NCBI RefSeq assembly: GCF_048320135.1 | Contig: NZ_CP182947.1 | Span: 4,402,001 to 4,466,000 of the forward strand | Direction of reading: 5' to 3' | From: Ideonella_A sakaiensis_A | GTDB taxonomy: Bacteria; Pseudomonadota; Gammaproteobacteria; Burkholderiales; Burkholderiaceae_C | Length of the DNA stretch: 64,000 bases | In this document: piece by piece, positions 28,227-36,407 of the stretch | Position numbering within the stretch: the first letter of the stretch is position 1 | How the letters are laid out: each line of letters begins with the position of its first letter | Notes under the pieces: generated by a model | Told to the model about the DNA's origin: nothing | Seen by the model: the letters and a program-made list of their open reading frames with translations, nothing else | Databases searched by the model: none | Position numbers and translations under genes: made by a program

Positions 28227-29539
28227 ACCCCGTCATCGCGTTCGAGTCGGTCGCAGATGCTGCCTATCCCATCGCTCGCGAGCTGGTATGCACCATCTGG
28301 CAGCTCGATGGAGCCAGCGAGCGGTCCGAATCGGAGGTTCCGGTCGTTGATCGCCAGCCCGTTCTTGTTGGAAGCGCGCTTGCCTCGCCAGGGGATGCAG
28401 AGATTGCGCTTCCTGCCTCGGGCAACTACCTCGTTGACGTCGTGTTGCCCAACGGTCGTCGAAGCCGTCGGACGCTGTCGCTCGCTGACGGTGAGCGGTA
28501 TCGCTACGTCCTTCGAGAGAGTCGCTACGGCCAGGCAAGCCCATCCGTTGCCCCGACGACGCTGCTGACACGAACCAAGCGCGTTGTCGCTTCTGCGTTC
28601 AGGGCCTTCAGCGGCCATGCAGAGCTTGAGGTCAGCCTGGTTACAACCGACGCCAGCCGAGAGCACGGCGGTCTGGGCTCGCTGCGCACCTTCTTCGAGG
28701 TGCTGGAAGGCGACTCGGACAGGGCCAGGGTCATCGAGCGGGAGTCGTCACTCGGGTTGAGCTATGCCTTCGAACTTGATGCCGCGATCAACCCTGACGA
28801 TGCTGATCCGCATAACCCGCTTTATCGCAGATCATGGCTCGTCGTCTCCGGCTCCGGCAGGGACGCCACCGTCGTGCCGTTCCCGAACGGATGGAGATCG
28901 GCCGCCGGAAGCCAGAGCTGCTTCCTCGTAACTGCACGGCGCAAGGCCACAACCGGAGACGAGTCAACGAAGTGGTCCGTCAGTCTCCAACTGCGTGATG
29001 CCTCGCATGGCTCGCTGTTGGGGTACCTGACGCGTCGCGACATCCAAGCCAGCAATGCTGTGTCAGGCAGCAGCAGGTCGCAGGCCATGAGCGCGTTGTA
29101 CGACAAACAGGTAAACCCTTTTGCCGCTTCTGCGGGTGCGTACCTGCTGGCCATGTCAGAGGAAGATCTCGACCACGAGCAGAAGGGGTGGCTCGAGAAC
29201 CTGACGCAACGGTTTCCTTGGCTACCTGACGGTGCAATCGCTCAGGGCTACCAGCTCATGCGGCAATCGGAGAAGGGGACCGAGAAGTTCGACCTCGCGC
29301 GTGAGCTTTTGGTCCGCACGTCCGTCGAGCGCGGGCTGCCGTTCTTCAGTGTCGGCCTGTCGTTGCTGACCGAGGGTCTCAACTTCCTGGCGTTGGTCTA
29401 TCGGGACGACCCGACGATTCAGCAGAGTCTTGCCAGCGCAATCGCAGCGCAGACAGCGTGCGCACGTGACGAGGTCTTCTCCACCTTGCAGACCTCTCGT
29501 TTCAAACGGCTGCCCGAGGGTCCAGGCGGCCTCACTTAA
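28223..29539 (+). CDS. Unrecognised protein of the effector cassette
   Basis: A 438-residue protein I cannot assign. ATG 28223 lies inside the caspase stop (ATGA), whereas the longer frame upstream overlaps the caspase gene. The N-terminal 110 residues are beta-rich with alternating hydrophobics (EIALPASGNYLVDVVLPNGR) and look like an immunoglobulin-like or beta-sandwich domain. Residues about 110-290 are mixed. Residues from about 315 to the end are helical (KGWLENLTQRFPWLPDGAIA; FFSVGLSLLTEGLNFLALVY). There are no catalytic motifs, signal peptide or clear membrane helix. Its place between the caspase and the metallo-beta-lactamase suggests an adaptor, sensor or protease substrate. Function is unknown. 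Confidence 0.85.
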   Translation: MNPVIAFESVADAAYPIARELVCTIWQLDGASERSESEVPVVDRQPVLVGSALASPGDAEIALPASGNYLVDVVLPNGRRSRRTLSLADGERYRYVLRESRYGQASPSVAPTTLLTRTKRVVASAFRAFSGHAELEVSLVTTDASREHGGLGSLRTFFEVLEGDSDRARVIERESSLGLSYAFELDAAINPDDADPHNPLYRRSWLVVSGSGRDATVVPFPNGWRSAAGSQSCFLVTARRKATTGDESTKWSVSLQLRDASHGSLLGYLTRRDIQASNAVSGSSRSQAMSALYDKQVNPFAASAGAYLLAMSEEDLDHEQKGWLENLTQRFPWLPDGAIAQGYQLMRQSEKGTEKFDLARELLVRTSVERGLPFFSVGLSLLTEGLNFLALVYRDDPTIQQSLASAIAAQTACARDEVFSTLQTSRFKRLPEGPGGLT

Positions 29540-29547
29540 GGACTCAC

Positions 29548-30606
29548 ATGTTCAAGCTTTCTGTGCTTCCGGCAAGCTATGGGGATTGCCTCTGGATTGA
29601 GTATGGCCAAGAGGACGCCCCAAGGGTGATACTTATCGATGCCGGACCTTCGGTCCCCGAATCGCTGATCCGTCGGCTCGAGAAGCTTCGAGATCGCGGC
29701 GGCCGCATCGAGTTGATGGTCGTAACTCATGTCGATGCCGACCATATTGCCGGCGCCCTCAAGCTGCTCAAGAAGGACTTCTACGGCGTCGAGGTCGCAG
29801 ACCTGTGGTTCAACGGCTTCCGCCACCTGCCCGGCATTCAAGCGTTTGGAGAGAAGCAGGGCGAGCAGCTGACCGAGCTGATCGTCGAGAAGGGCTACCC
29901 ATGGAATAAGCGCTTCGGAAACGGCTCGATCATGGTCAACGACGAGGAAGGCCAGTATCCGTCAGTCGAACTCGAAGGGGGAGCTCGAATCACCCTTCTA
30001 TCGCCCGATCCAGAGCAGCTGACCAAGCTCAAGAAAAGGTGGATCGATGTCTGCGGTGAGGCCGGGCTCTACCGCGACATCATTCCCGTACCTGAAGCCG
30101 AGCAGGTGCAGGGGCAGGAGGCTTTCGGCGACGTTGTTCTTATCGATGTGGACGAGCTCGCGAGCACCTCGTTCAGCGAAGACAATGCTGTCGCCAACGG
30201 CAGCAGCATCGCGTTCGAGCTGAGCTTCGAGGGCAGATCCATCCTCTGCGCCGCCGATGCTTTCCCTTCACGACTGATGAAATCTCTTCACGCACTTCGT
30301 CCCGGGCAGAGTTTCACATTCGACGCAGTGAAGCTTCCTCACCATGGCAGCCAGAACAACGTGTCGGCCGAGTTTGTCTCTGCCATTGACTGCCCTCGCT
30401 TCATCTTCAGCTCTAACGGGGCGAAGTTCAAGCATCCTTCGAAGCCTGCGGTTGCCCGAGTGATTCAGCAGGGCCAGAACCCCGAGCTGATCTTCAACTA
30501 CCGCTCGGAGTTCAACGAGATGTGGGGTGCCCCGCCGCTCCCAATCCCGTACCCTTTCACAGTGACCTACGGGGAGGGAGATGGCTCAACCATCGATTTG
30601 GCATGA
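29548..30606 (+). CDS. ComEC-like metallo-beta-lactamase-fold hydrolase
   Basis: A 352-residue metallo-beta-lactamase-fold protein starting 8 bases after the preceding stop. The metal motif is THVDADHIAG (H61, D63, D65, H66), the HxDxDH variant found in ComEC/Rec2-type domains rather than the HxHxDH of classical lactamases. A second metal residue sits in ILCAADAF (D237) and the HHGSQNN block (H265, H266) is also ComEC-like. ComEC lactamase domains are reported to cleave DNA, so a nuclease or phosphodiesterase activity is plausible. There is no membrane segment, so it is a soluble stand-alone enzyme. It is the last gene of the cassette. Confidence 0.9.
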   Translation: MFKLSVLPASYGDCLWIEYGQEDAPRVILIDAGPSVPESLIRRLEKLRDRGGRIELMVVTHVDADHIAGALKLLKKDFYGVEVADLWFNGFRHLPGIQAFGEKQGEQLTELIVEKGYPWNKRFGNGSIMVNDEEGQYPSVELEGGARITLLSPDPEQLTKLKKRWIDVCGEAGLYRDIIPVPEAEQVQGQEAFGDVVLIDVDELASTSFSEDNAVANGSSIAFELSFEGRSILCAADAFPSRLMKSLHALRPGQSFTFDAVKLPHHGSQNNVSAEFVSAIDCPRFIFSSNGAKFKHPSKPAVARVIQQGQNPELIFNYRSEFNEMWGAPPLPIPYPFTVTYGEGDGSTIDLA

Positions 30607-30982
30607 ATGGTAATTTATGAGCCCGTGTATCGACACCCTCTCCGGGCTCACTGAATTACACCACTCCACGGGACGCGATCCATCCAACCGCTGTGGCATC
30701 ACCCGAGCGACAGCTTTCGCGAGGAGCGTTTGTCCACTTTGGGTCGACCCGAGCCTGTCGCGCCAACAAGGACCGGTCGTTCACGGTGCGGGGCCCCGCA
30801 GTAACGTCGCGAGGGTCAGCTGCCCCCGCATTGCTGACGCTCATGGCGGCGCCGGCCGCAAAACTGAATGTCGGATCGATCGTGCTCACCGTGAGTCCGC
30901 CCTAGGACGGCCACCGGCTCCTTACGCTGCTTCGCTGACACCGCGCGTCGTCGGCAATGTGACTTCGTTCGATGGCCCGCCG
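30607..30982. other. 376-base gap at the right end of the cassette
   Basis: Apart from the hairpin noted above I see no supportable gene. Short open frames exist on both strands at 30656-30905 without a recognisable family. GACCGGTCGTTCACG at 30771-30785 resembles segments at 20771 and 62766. This gap probably contains the right edge of the inserted region. Confidence 0.45.
30619..30649 (+). terminator. Candidate hairpin after the effector cassette
   Basis: GAGCCCG (30619-30625) and CGGGCTC (30643-30649) form a 7-bp stem, extendable by one T-A pair, with a 17-base loop, 12 bases after the metallo-beta-lactamase stop. The long loop and lack of a T run make it a modest terminator candidate. 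Confidence 0.35.
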
Positions 30983-32239
30983 CTAGTCGGTGCCCGTTGC
31001 GCACTCCACCAGACCTGCCTCCCTACTGCAGGCCGCTCCGCACGCCTGAAGCCGTTCGATTTCGTGAGGTTCGAGACCGGCTTCGCGCAACACCTCGACC
31101 GTGTGCTCACCCAGACCCGGGGCACGTTCGACATCGGAAGCCGCGCCTGTTTCCCGTTCGAACCTGAAGGGCAACGCCGGCATGAGAAAGCGCGTGCCTG
31201 TGGCGTCCTCCACTGGCTTGAAAACGCCGCAGGCACGCACGTCTGCGCTGGCAAGAACCTGGGCGTAGTCGCGGACCACGCCCACCACCACCGAGTGTCG
31301 CTCGAGAAGCTCGCGTGCTTCTTCACCGCTCAAGTGGCCGAGCGCTTCGCGCGCGACGGCGATGATTTCGGCGCGGTGCGCTACCCGGCCACTGTTTTTG
31401 GAGAAGCGTGGGTCGTCGGCCAGTTCGGCCTTGCCGATCGCAGCGCAGAAGCGGCGCCAATGGGCATCGATGTAGGCCGAGATCACGATATGGCCGTCGC
31501 GCACTTCAATCAGATCGGCTGCCGGCGCCACTAGTGGCTGTGCATTGCCTGCTCGCTGCGGCTGATGGCCGGTGTACTGGTACTCGCCCCAGAGCTGAGC
31601 TTGCATCGCCACGCTTGCCGCGAGCAACGACGTCTCAATCGTCTCGCCATTTCCGGTTCGCAGCCGGTAGATATATGCCGCGAGCACGGCTTGGGCGGCG
31701 GCGTTGGCCGCGGAGACGTCGGCCACTGCAAATCCTGCCTTCAGCGGCACGCCGTTGCGCTCGCCAGTCACCGACATCATTCCGCTTTCGGCTTGAGCGG
31801 CGATGTCCAGGCCAGGCCTGCGGCTCGACGGGCCCTGTTCGCCAAAGCCGGATATCGAGACATGAATCAACGTCCGCTTCTCGCGACGAAGTGTCGCTGC
31901 GTCGAGACCCAGAGCCTCTGCCGTTCCGGGACGCAGGTTCTGCACCACCACATCGGCCTGCAGCGCCAGCTTGCGTGCCAGCGCCAGGCCCTCCGGCAGG
32001 CGCATGTCCAGCACCACCGATCGCTTGCCGCGGTTGTAGGCGGTAAACAAGCCGCTGCGCAGCTGGGTTGCTTCGCTGGCACCGAAGCGGCGGCCGTTGT
32101 CTCCGTTCGGGCTTTCGACCTTCACGACGTCGGCGCCGAGATCGGCGAGGATCTGCGTGGCGCCAGGCCCGGCAATGAACTGGCCGAACTCGATGACGCG
32201 CACGCCGGAAAGCGGTTTCGGAGGGGTTGATGGGGACAT
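30983..32239 (-). CDS. CaiB/BaiF-family CoA transferase
   Basis: A 418-residue class III CoA transferase. ATG 32239 is preferred because AAGGAG lies 6 bases upstream. The N-terminal signature is PLSGVRVIEFGQFIAGPGAT followed by ILADLGADVVKVESPNGD. YNRGKRSVVLDM contains the conserved region; the catalytic Asp is expected in RPGLDIAAQAESG near residue 170. These enzymes move CoA from a donor acyl-CoA (often succinyl-CoA) to a carboxylic acid, activating it for beta-oxidation-like steps. It is the last gene of a minus-strand run with nitronate monooxygenase, SDRs, acyl-CoA dehydrogenase and a kinase. Confidence 0.92.
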   Translation of the reverse strand: MSPSTPPKPLSGVRVIEFGQFIAGPGATQILADLGADVVKVESPNGDNGRRFGASEATQLRSGLFTAYNRGKRSVVLDMRLPEGLALARKLALQADVVVQNLRPGTAEALGLDAATLRREKRTLIHVSISGFGEQGPSSRRPGLDIAAQAESGMMSVTGERNGVPLKAGFAVADVSAANAAAQAVLAAYIYRLRTGNGETIETSLLAASVAMQAQLWGEYQYTGHQPQRAGNAQPLVAPAADLIEVRDGHIVISAYIDAHWRRFCAAIGKAELADDPRFSKNSGRVAHRAEIIAVAREALGHLSGEEARELLERHSVVVGVVRDYAQVLASADVRACGVFKPVEDATGTRFLMPALPFRFERETGAASDVERAPGLGEHTVEVLREAGLEPHEIERLQACGAACSREAGLVECATGTD

Positions 32240-32287
32240 GGCCAACTCCTTGGCTTGCTGGTGGGTCAGCGGGGTCGTTCGCCGTCG

Positions 32288-33292
32288 TCACGCATACGAC
32301 GCCGCCTCGGTTGGCGCGGGCACGGGGTGCATTGCCAAAGCCCGAGCCAGTGCGTGGCGGCACTCGGCCACCATGCGCCGGATCAGTTGATCGCAGCTCG
32401 GAAGGTCGTCGATCAGGCCCACGCATTGGCCGGCCCAGATCAGGCCGTCGTCGACGTCGCCGCTTTCCAGCGCCCGGCGTCCGCGGCTGCCGGAAACCCA
32501 GGGATGGAGATCCTCGAAGCTCGCGCCTTCCGGCCGTGACTCGAGTTCGCGAACCGCTGCGGACACCGCGTTGTGCCAGACCCGAGCCGTGTTGCGCAGG
32601 CCGCGGAAGATGAGTCGGGTGTCGCGTTCGCTTGCGCTCAGCAATGCCTGCTTGACACGGATATGCACCGGTGCCTCTTCGGTCAGCATGAAGCGCGTGC
32701 CCATGTTCACGCCCTCGGCGCCCAGCGCCAGCGCGGCGGCCATCGTACGGCCATCGGCGATGCCTCCGGACGCGATCACCGGTATCGTCAATCTTGCGCA
32801 GGCGCTCGGGATCAGAATCAGCGCCGGCACGTCGTCTTCACCGGGGTGGCCGGCACATTCGAAGCCGTCGATGCTGATCGCATCGACGCCGCGCCGCTCC
32901 GCCGAGAGCGCATGGCGGACCGAAGTGCACTTGTGCACTATGGTCAGGCCCCGTGTCCTGAAGAGTTCGGTTATTTCGGCAGGATGATTGCCAGCCGTCT
33001 CGACGATGCGCACATCGCTGTCGACGATGGCGCGAGCGTAATCGAGGTAGGGCGGTGGCGAACTGCTGGGCAGGATGGTCAGATTGACTGCAAAGGGCGC
33101 CGCCGTCATGCGCCGACAGCGGTCGATCTCGGCGCATAAGGCCTGGGCGGACGGTTGCGTCAACGCGGTGAGCGTGCCCAGTCCGCCAGCATTTGACACC
33201 GCTGCGGCGAGTTCAGCCCGACCGACCCACATCATGCCGCCCTGAATGATCGGGTAGCGGATACCGAGAAGTTGCGTGATACGTGTTTGCAT
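32288..33292 (-). CDS. Nitronate monooxygenase-like flavoprotein
   Basis: A 334-residue FMN-dependent TIM-barrel protein. The N-terminal YPIIQGGMMWVGRAELAAAV, the VHKCTSVRHAL strand, the IDGFECAGHPGEDDV active-site loop with its conserved His, and the phosphate-binding PVIASGGIADGRTMAAAL and GAEGVNMGTRFMLT segments all fit nitronate monooxygenase (2-nitropropane dioxygenase) family PF03060. Family members in CoA-degradation clusters often have no demonstrated nitronate activity, so this may act on an unsaturated acyl-CoA or keto compound. Its C-terminus matches the partial gene at the left end of the window. Confidence 0.88.
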   Translation of the reverse strand: MQTRITQLLGIRYPIIQGGMMWVGRAELAAAVSNAGGLGTLTALTQPSAQALCAEIDRCRRMTAAPFAVNLTILPSSSPPPYLDYARAIVDSDVRIVETAGNHPAEITELFRTRGLTIVHKCTSVRHALSAERRGVDAISIDGFECAGHPGEDDVPALILIPSACARLTIPVIASGGIADGRTMAAALALGAEGVNMGTRFMLTEEAPVHIRVKQALLSASERDTRLIFRGLRNTARVWHNAVSAAVRELESRPEGASFEDLHPWVSGSRGRRALESGDVDDGLIWAGQCVGLIDDLPSCDQLIRRMVAECRHALARALAMHPVPAPTEAASYA

Positions 33293-33322
33293 GTCGTGCT
33301 GTCTCCGTGGTGGGGTGCAGGC

Positions 33323-34105
33323 TCAGCAGCAGGTGCGTCCACCATCGACGACGAGTGTGTGGCCGTGCACGAAGCTGGCGGCCTCGCTGGCCAGAAAAAC
33401 GGCGGCGCCTTTCAGATCCTCGGCCCCGCCGAATCGGCCCAGCGGCACCGCCGCGCGCAACTGCGCTTCCCAGGCGCCGGAAAGCGAATTCATCTGCGAC
33501 GGGAACGGGCCCGGTGCGATCGCATTGACATTGATGTTGAACCGGCCCCACTCGGTGGCCAGTGCGCGCGTCAGTGCGATCACCGCCGCCTTGCTGGTGT
33601 CATAGGCAACGGTCGAAGGTCGCTCCGGATGAGGCAGGATGCTGCGCATGCCTGCGATCGACGCGATGTTGATGATCTTGCCGTGCCGGCGCGGGATCAT
33701 CAGCTCACGCGCGACCGCCTGCGTCAGGCGGAACAGTGCGTGCAAATTGAGGTCCATCACCTTGTCCCAGCCCTTGCGCGGCAGGCTTTCGGCAGCGCCG
33801 CCCCAGGCCGCACCGGCGTTGTTGACGAGCACGTCGATCCGGCCGGTCGCAGCACATGCCGCGCTCACCAGTTCGGGGACGAAGGCCTCTTCGGCCAGCG
33901 AGCCGGGAACGATCTCGGCATCGACGCCGCGCGAGGCGAGCATGGCCTTGGCCTGTGCCAGTTCGTCGGCGCCGCGCGCACTCAGCACCACCCGGGCACC
34001 CATCTCGCCGAACCCCTCGGCCATCTGGAGACCCAGACCGCGCGAACCGCCGGTGATCAGCACGGTCTGGCCGTCGAAGCGGAAGCGTTCGGCCAGCGTC
34101 GTCAT
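33323..34105 (-). CDS. SDR-family oxidoreductase
   Basis: A 260-residue classical short-chain dehydrogenase. The cofactor motif is TGGSRGLG, NNAG occurs in VLVNNAGAAWGG, and the active site has Ser in NIASIAGM and YDTSK. It likely oxidises a hydroxy-acyl or alcohol intermediate with NAD(P). Its start overlaps the acyl-CoA dehydrogenase stop (ATGA). A paralogous SDR lies at 36408, and the two bracket the acyl-CoA dehydrogenase/kinase pair, suggesting successive oxidations of a hydroxyacyl-CoA. The C-terminal VVDGGRTCC is family-typical. Confidence 0.92.
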   Translation of the reverse strand: MTTLAERFRFDGQTVLITGGSRGLGLQMAEGFGEMGARVVLSARGADELAQAKAMLASRGVDAEIVPGSLAEEAFVPELVSAACAATGRIDVLVNNAGAAWGGAAESLPRKGWDKVMDLNLHALFRLTQAVARELMIPRRHGKIINIASIAGMRSILPHPERPSTVAYDTSKAAVIALTRALATEWGRFNINVNAIAPGPFPSQMNSLSGAWEAQLRAAVPLGRFGGAEDLKGAAVFLASEAASFVHGHTLVVDGGRTCC

Positions 34106-35346
34106 GTCGCGGCTCCGGTTGCCACGGCGGCAGGCGCCGGTGCGCGGTGTTTGCGCAGTTCGATTCGCGCAATCGTTTCCCGGTGCACCTCATCGGGTCC
34201 GTCGACCAGACGCAAGCGGCGCGCCTTTGCGAAAGCTTCTGCCAGCGGGGTGTCCTCCGACAATCCGGACGCTCCGTGCAACTGGATTGCCCAGTCGATC
34301 ACCTGTTGTGCGGCAGCGGGCGCGGTCACCTTGATCATCGCGATGTCCGCCAGCGCGGCCTTGTTGCCGACACGGTCCATGCGATACGCGGCGTGCAGCG
34401 TCAGCAGTCGGGCCTGGTCGATCAGGATGCGCGACTGCGCAATGCGCTCGCGGGTCACACCTTGCTCGGCAAGCGTGCGGCCGAAGGCGAAGCGTTGACT
34501 GGCGCGCCGGCACATCGATGCCAGCGCGCGTTCGGCCAGGCCGATCGTGCGCATGCAATGGTGGATGCGTCCTGGCCCGAGGCGGCCCTGGGCGATCTCG
34601 AAGCCACGCCCCTCGCCGAGCAGCATGTTGCTGGCCGGCACCCGCACCTCGTCATAGGCAACCTCGGCATGCCCGTTCGGCGCATCGTCGTAGCCGAAGA
34701 CGCTCAGCGGGCGAATCACCCGGACCCCGGGCGTTTCCATCGGCACCAGGATCATGCTTTGCTGGCGATGCCGGTCGGCGTTGTCCGGATCGCTCTTGCC
34801 CATGAAGATGGCAAGCTTGCAGCGCGGATCGAGCGCGCCGGTTGACCACCATTTGCGGCCGTTGATGACATAGTGGTCACCATCGCGGACGATGCGCGAT
34901 TCGATGTTGGTCGCGTCCGATGACGCGACCGCCGGTTCGGTCATCGCGAAACAGGACCGGATTTCTCCGTCCAGAAGAGGTTGCAGCCAGCGGGCCTTTT
35001 GTTCGTCGGTGCCGTAGCGCGCCAGCACCTCCATGTTGCCGGTGTCGGGAGCGGAACAGTTGAACACTTCGGACGCCCATTGGACCGCTCCCATGATCTC
35101 GGCCAGCGGCGCATATTCGAAATTGCTCAGGCCGGCGCCGTTCGGGGCGTCGGCCAGGAAGAGATTCCACAGCCCTGCGGCCCTGGCCTTCTTCTTCAGG
35201 CGCTCGATCAGCGGCAGCACCTTGAAGCGCTCACCCGTGCGCAACTCCTCCAGGTAGCATTCCTCGTTCGGGTAGACGAATTCGTCCATGAAAGTCTGCA
35301 AGCGGCGTTGCAGGTCCTGCACCTTGGGGCTGTACTCGAAACTCAT
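34102..35346 (-). CDS. Acyl-CoA dehydrogenase paired with a kinase gene (LvaC/ACAD11-like)
   Basis: A 414-residue acyl-CoA dehydrogenase starting at ATG 35346 (MSFEYSPKVQDLQRRLQTFM). The FAD-binding segment CFAMTEPAVASSDATNIESR and the C-terminal LHGASGLSEDTPLAEAFAKA are seen. It overlaps the upstream kinase gene by 4 bases. In bacteria (levulinate catabolism) and animals (ACAD10/ACAD11), dehydrogenases of this type work with an APH-fold kinase: the 4-hydroxyacyl-CoA is phosphorylated and the dehydrogenase helps convert it to an enoyl-CoA. That role is inferred from the gene pairing. Confidence 0.9.
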   Translation of the reverse strand: MSFEYSPKVQDLQRRLQTFMDEFVYPNEECYLEELRTGERFKVLPLIERLKKKARAAGLWNLFLADAPNGAGLSNFEYAPLAEIMGAVQWASEVFNCSAPDTGNMEVLARYGTDEQKARWLQPLLDGEIRSCFAMTEPAVASSDATNIESRIVRDGDHYVINGRKWWSTGALDPRCKLAIFMGKSDPDNADRHRQQSMILVPMETPGVRVIRPLSVFGYDDAPNGHAEVAYDEVRVPASNMLLGEGRGFEIAQGRLGPGRIHHCMRTIGLAERALASMCRRASQRFAFGRTLAEQGVTRERIAQSRILIDQARLLTLHAAYRMDRVGNKAALADIAMIKVTAPAAAQQVIDWAIQLHGASGLSEDTPLAEAFAKARRLRLVDGPDEVHRETIARIELRKHRAPAPAAVATGAAT

Positions 35347-36395
35347 GTCGCGTCCTGTTTGTCTGAAGTGGGTTGCAGCAGCGCCAGCGCTGCAGCGGCG
35401 ATGTGGCACACGCGGGTGATGTCGAGTGCCTTGGCCGAACTGGCATTGCCTTGCAGCGCGCGCCGCACGACACCCTGGTTGATGGCGGCCTTGCGAAACA
35501 GTGCAAACGCCAGCACTGCCGGCCAGTCGTCGATGCTGGCCCGGCCGGTCCGTTCGCAATAACGCGCTCGATAACCGGATTCGCTTGGCACACCCGTGCC
35601 GGTGAGATCAACGTCGGCCATGCCCCAGTAGCGCTTCGGCAAGTGCCAGGCAAGGCAATGCGTGGCCAGGTCGGCGAGAGGATCGCCGAGCGTCGACAGT
35701 TCCCAGTCGATCAGCGCAACGATGCGCGGCTGCGTCGGGTGGAAGATCAGGTTGTCCAGCCGATAGTCGGCATGGACCAGCCGTGTCTCGCCGGTTGCGG
35801 GCAGGCGGGCTGGCAGGGCTTCGATCAGCCGCTCCATGTGCGGGATGTTCTCTGTCTGCGCAGCGCGGTATTGGCGCGTCCAGCGATCGAATTGCCTGGC
35901 GAAATAGTTGCCGGGCTTGCCGAAGTTGGCCAGCCCCAACGTCGCGGGATCGATGCGGTGCAGCGCGGCAATCACTTCCAGCACCTGTGCGTAGATGGCC
36001 TCGCGCTCGGCTGCGGTCATCCCGGGCAGCGACGGGTCCCAGAACACGCGGCCGGGAACGTAGGCCATCAGATAGAAGGGGGTGCCCAGCACCTGCGGGT
36101 CTTCGCACAACGCGAGCACTTCCGGCACCGGCACCGCGCTGCCACGCAACGCTCGCATGACGCGGAACTCGCGTTCCACCGCATGCGCCGAGGGCAGCAA
36201 CGAGCCGGCGGGTTTCTTGCGCAGGACGTAGGTGTCGCTCCCCCAGATGAGGCGATAGGTCGGGTTCGACTGGCCGCCGCTGAACTGTTCAAGCGTCGGC
36301 ATGCGCGTGTCGGCAGGGCCCAGTTCACGCAGCAGATAGTCGTGCAACGGCTCGAGTTCCAGAGTCGACCCGTCGGGTGTGGCGGTGGCGTGCAT
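35343..36395 (-). CDS. APH-fold phosphotransferase (hydroxyacyl-CoA kinase-like)
   Basis: A 350-residue aminoglycoside-phosphotransferase-fold kinase. The ATP Lys lies in YVLRKKPAG (K60/K61), the catalytic loop is VHADYRLDNLIFH (D210), and the metal Asp is in ALIDWELSTLGDP (D230). It overlaps the acyl-CoA dehydrogenase gene (ATGA), and such pairs, or fusions as in ACAD10/ACAD11, phosphorylate 4-hydroxyacyl-CoAs. It is therefore unlikely to be an antibiotic-resistance enzyme. The gene begins 12 bases after an SDR gene in the same operon. Confidence 0.9.
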   Translation of the reverse strand: MHATATPDGSTLELEPLHDYLLRELGPADTRMPTLEQFSGGQSNPTYRLIWGSDTYVLRKKPAGSLLPSAHAVEREFRVMRALRGSAVPVPEVLALCEDPQVLGTPFYLMAYVPGRVFWDPSLPGMTAAEREAIYAQVLEVIAALHRIDPATLGLANFGKPGNYFARQFDRWTRQYRAAQTENIPHMERLIEALPARLPATGETRLVHADYRLDNLIFHPTQPRIVALIDWELSTLGDPLADLATHCLAWHLPKRYWGMADVDLTGTGVPSESGYRARYCERTGRASIDDWPAVLAFALFRKAAINQGVVRRALQGNASSAKALDITRVCHIAAAALALLQPTSDKQDAT

Positions 36396-36407
36396 CGATG
36401 CGACCTC

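Noticed and set aside
22319..30606. The effector cassette read as CBASS, a retron or a CRISPR-linked caspase system
   Set aside because: Patatin and caspase effectors occur in such systems, but no CD-NTase, reverse transcriptase, repeat array or Cas gene is present in or beside the cassette.
20409..30982. A duplicated attachment site bordering the accessory region
   Set aside because: Only a short imperfect 14-15 base similarity was found, and a third copy lies at 62766 away from the region.
35343..36395. The APH-fold gene as an aminoglycoside-resistance determinant
   Set aside because: Overlap with an acyl-CoA dehydrogenase and SDR neighbours point to CoA-linked catabolism; no resistance or mobile genes adjoin it.
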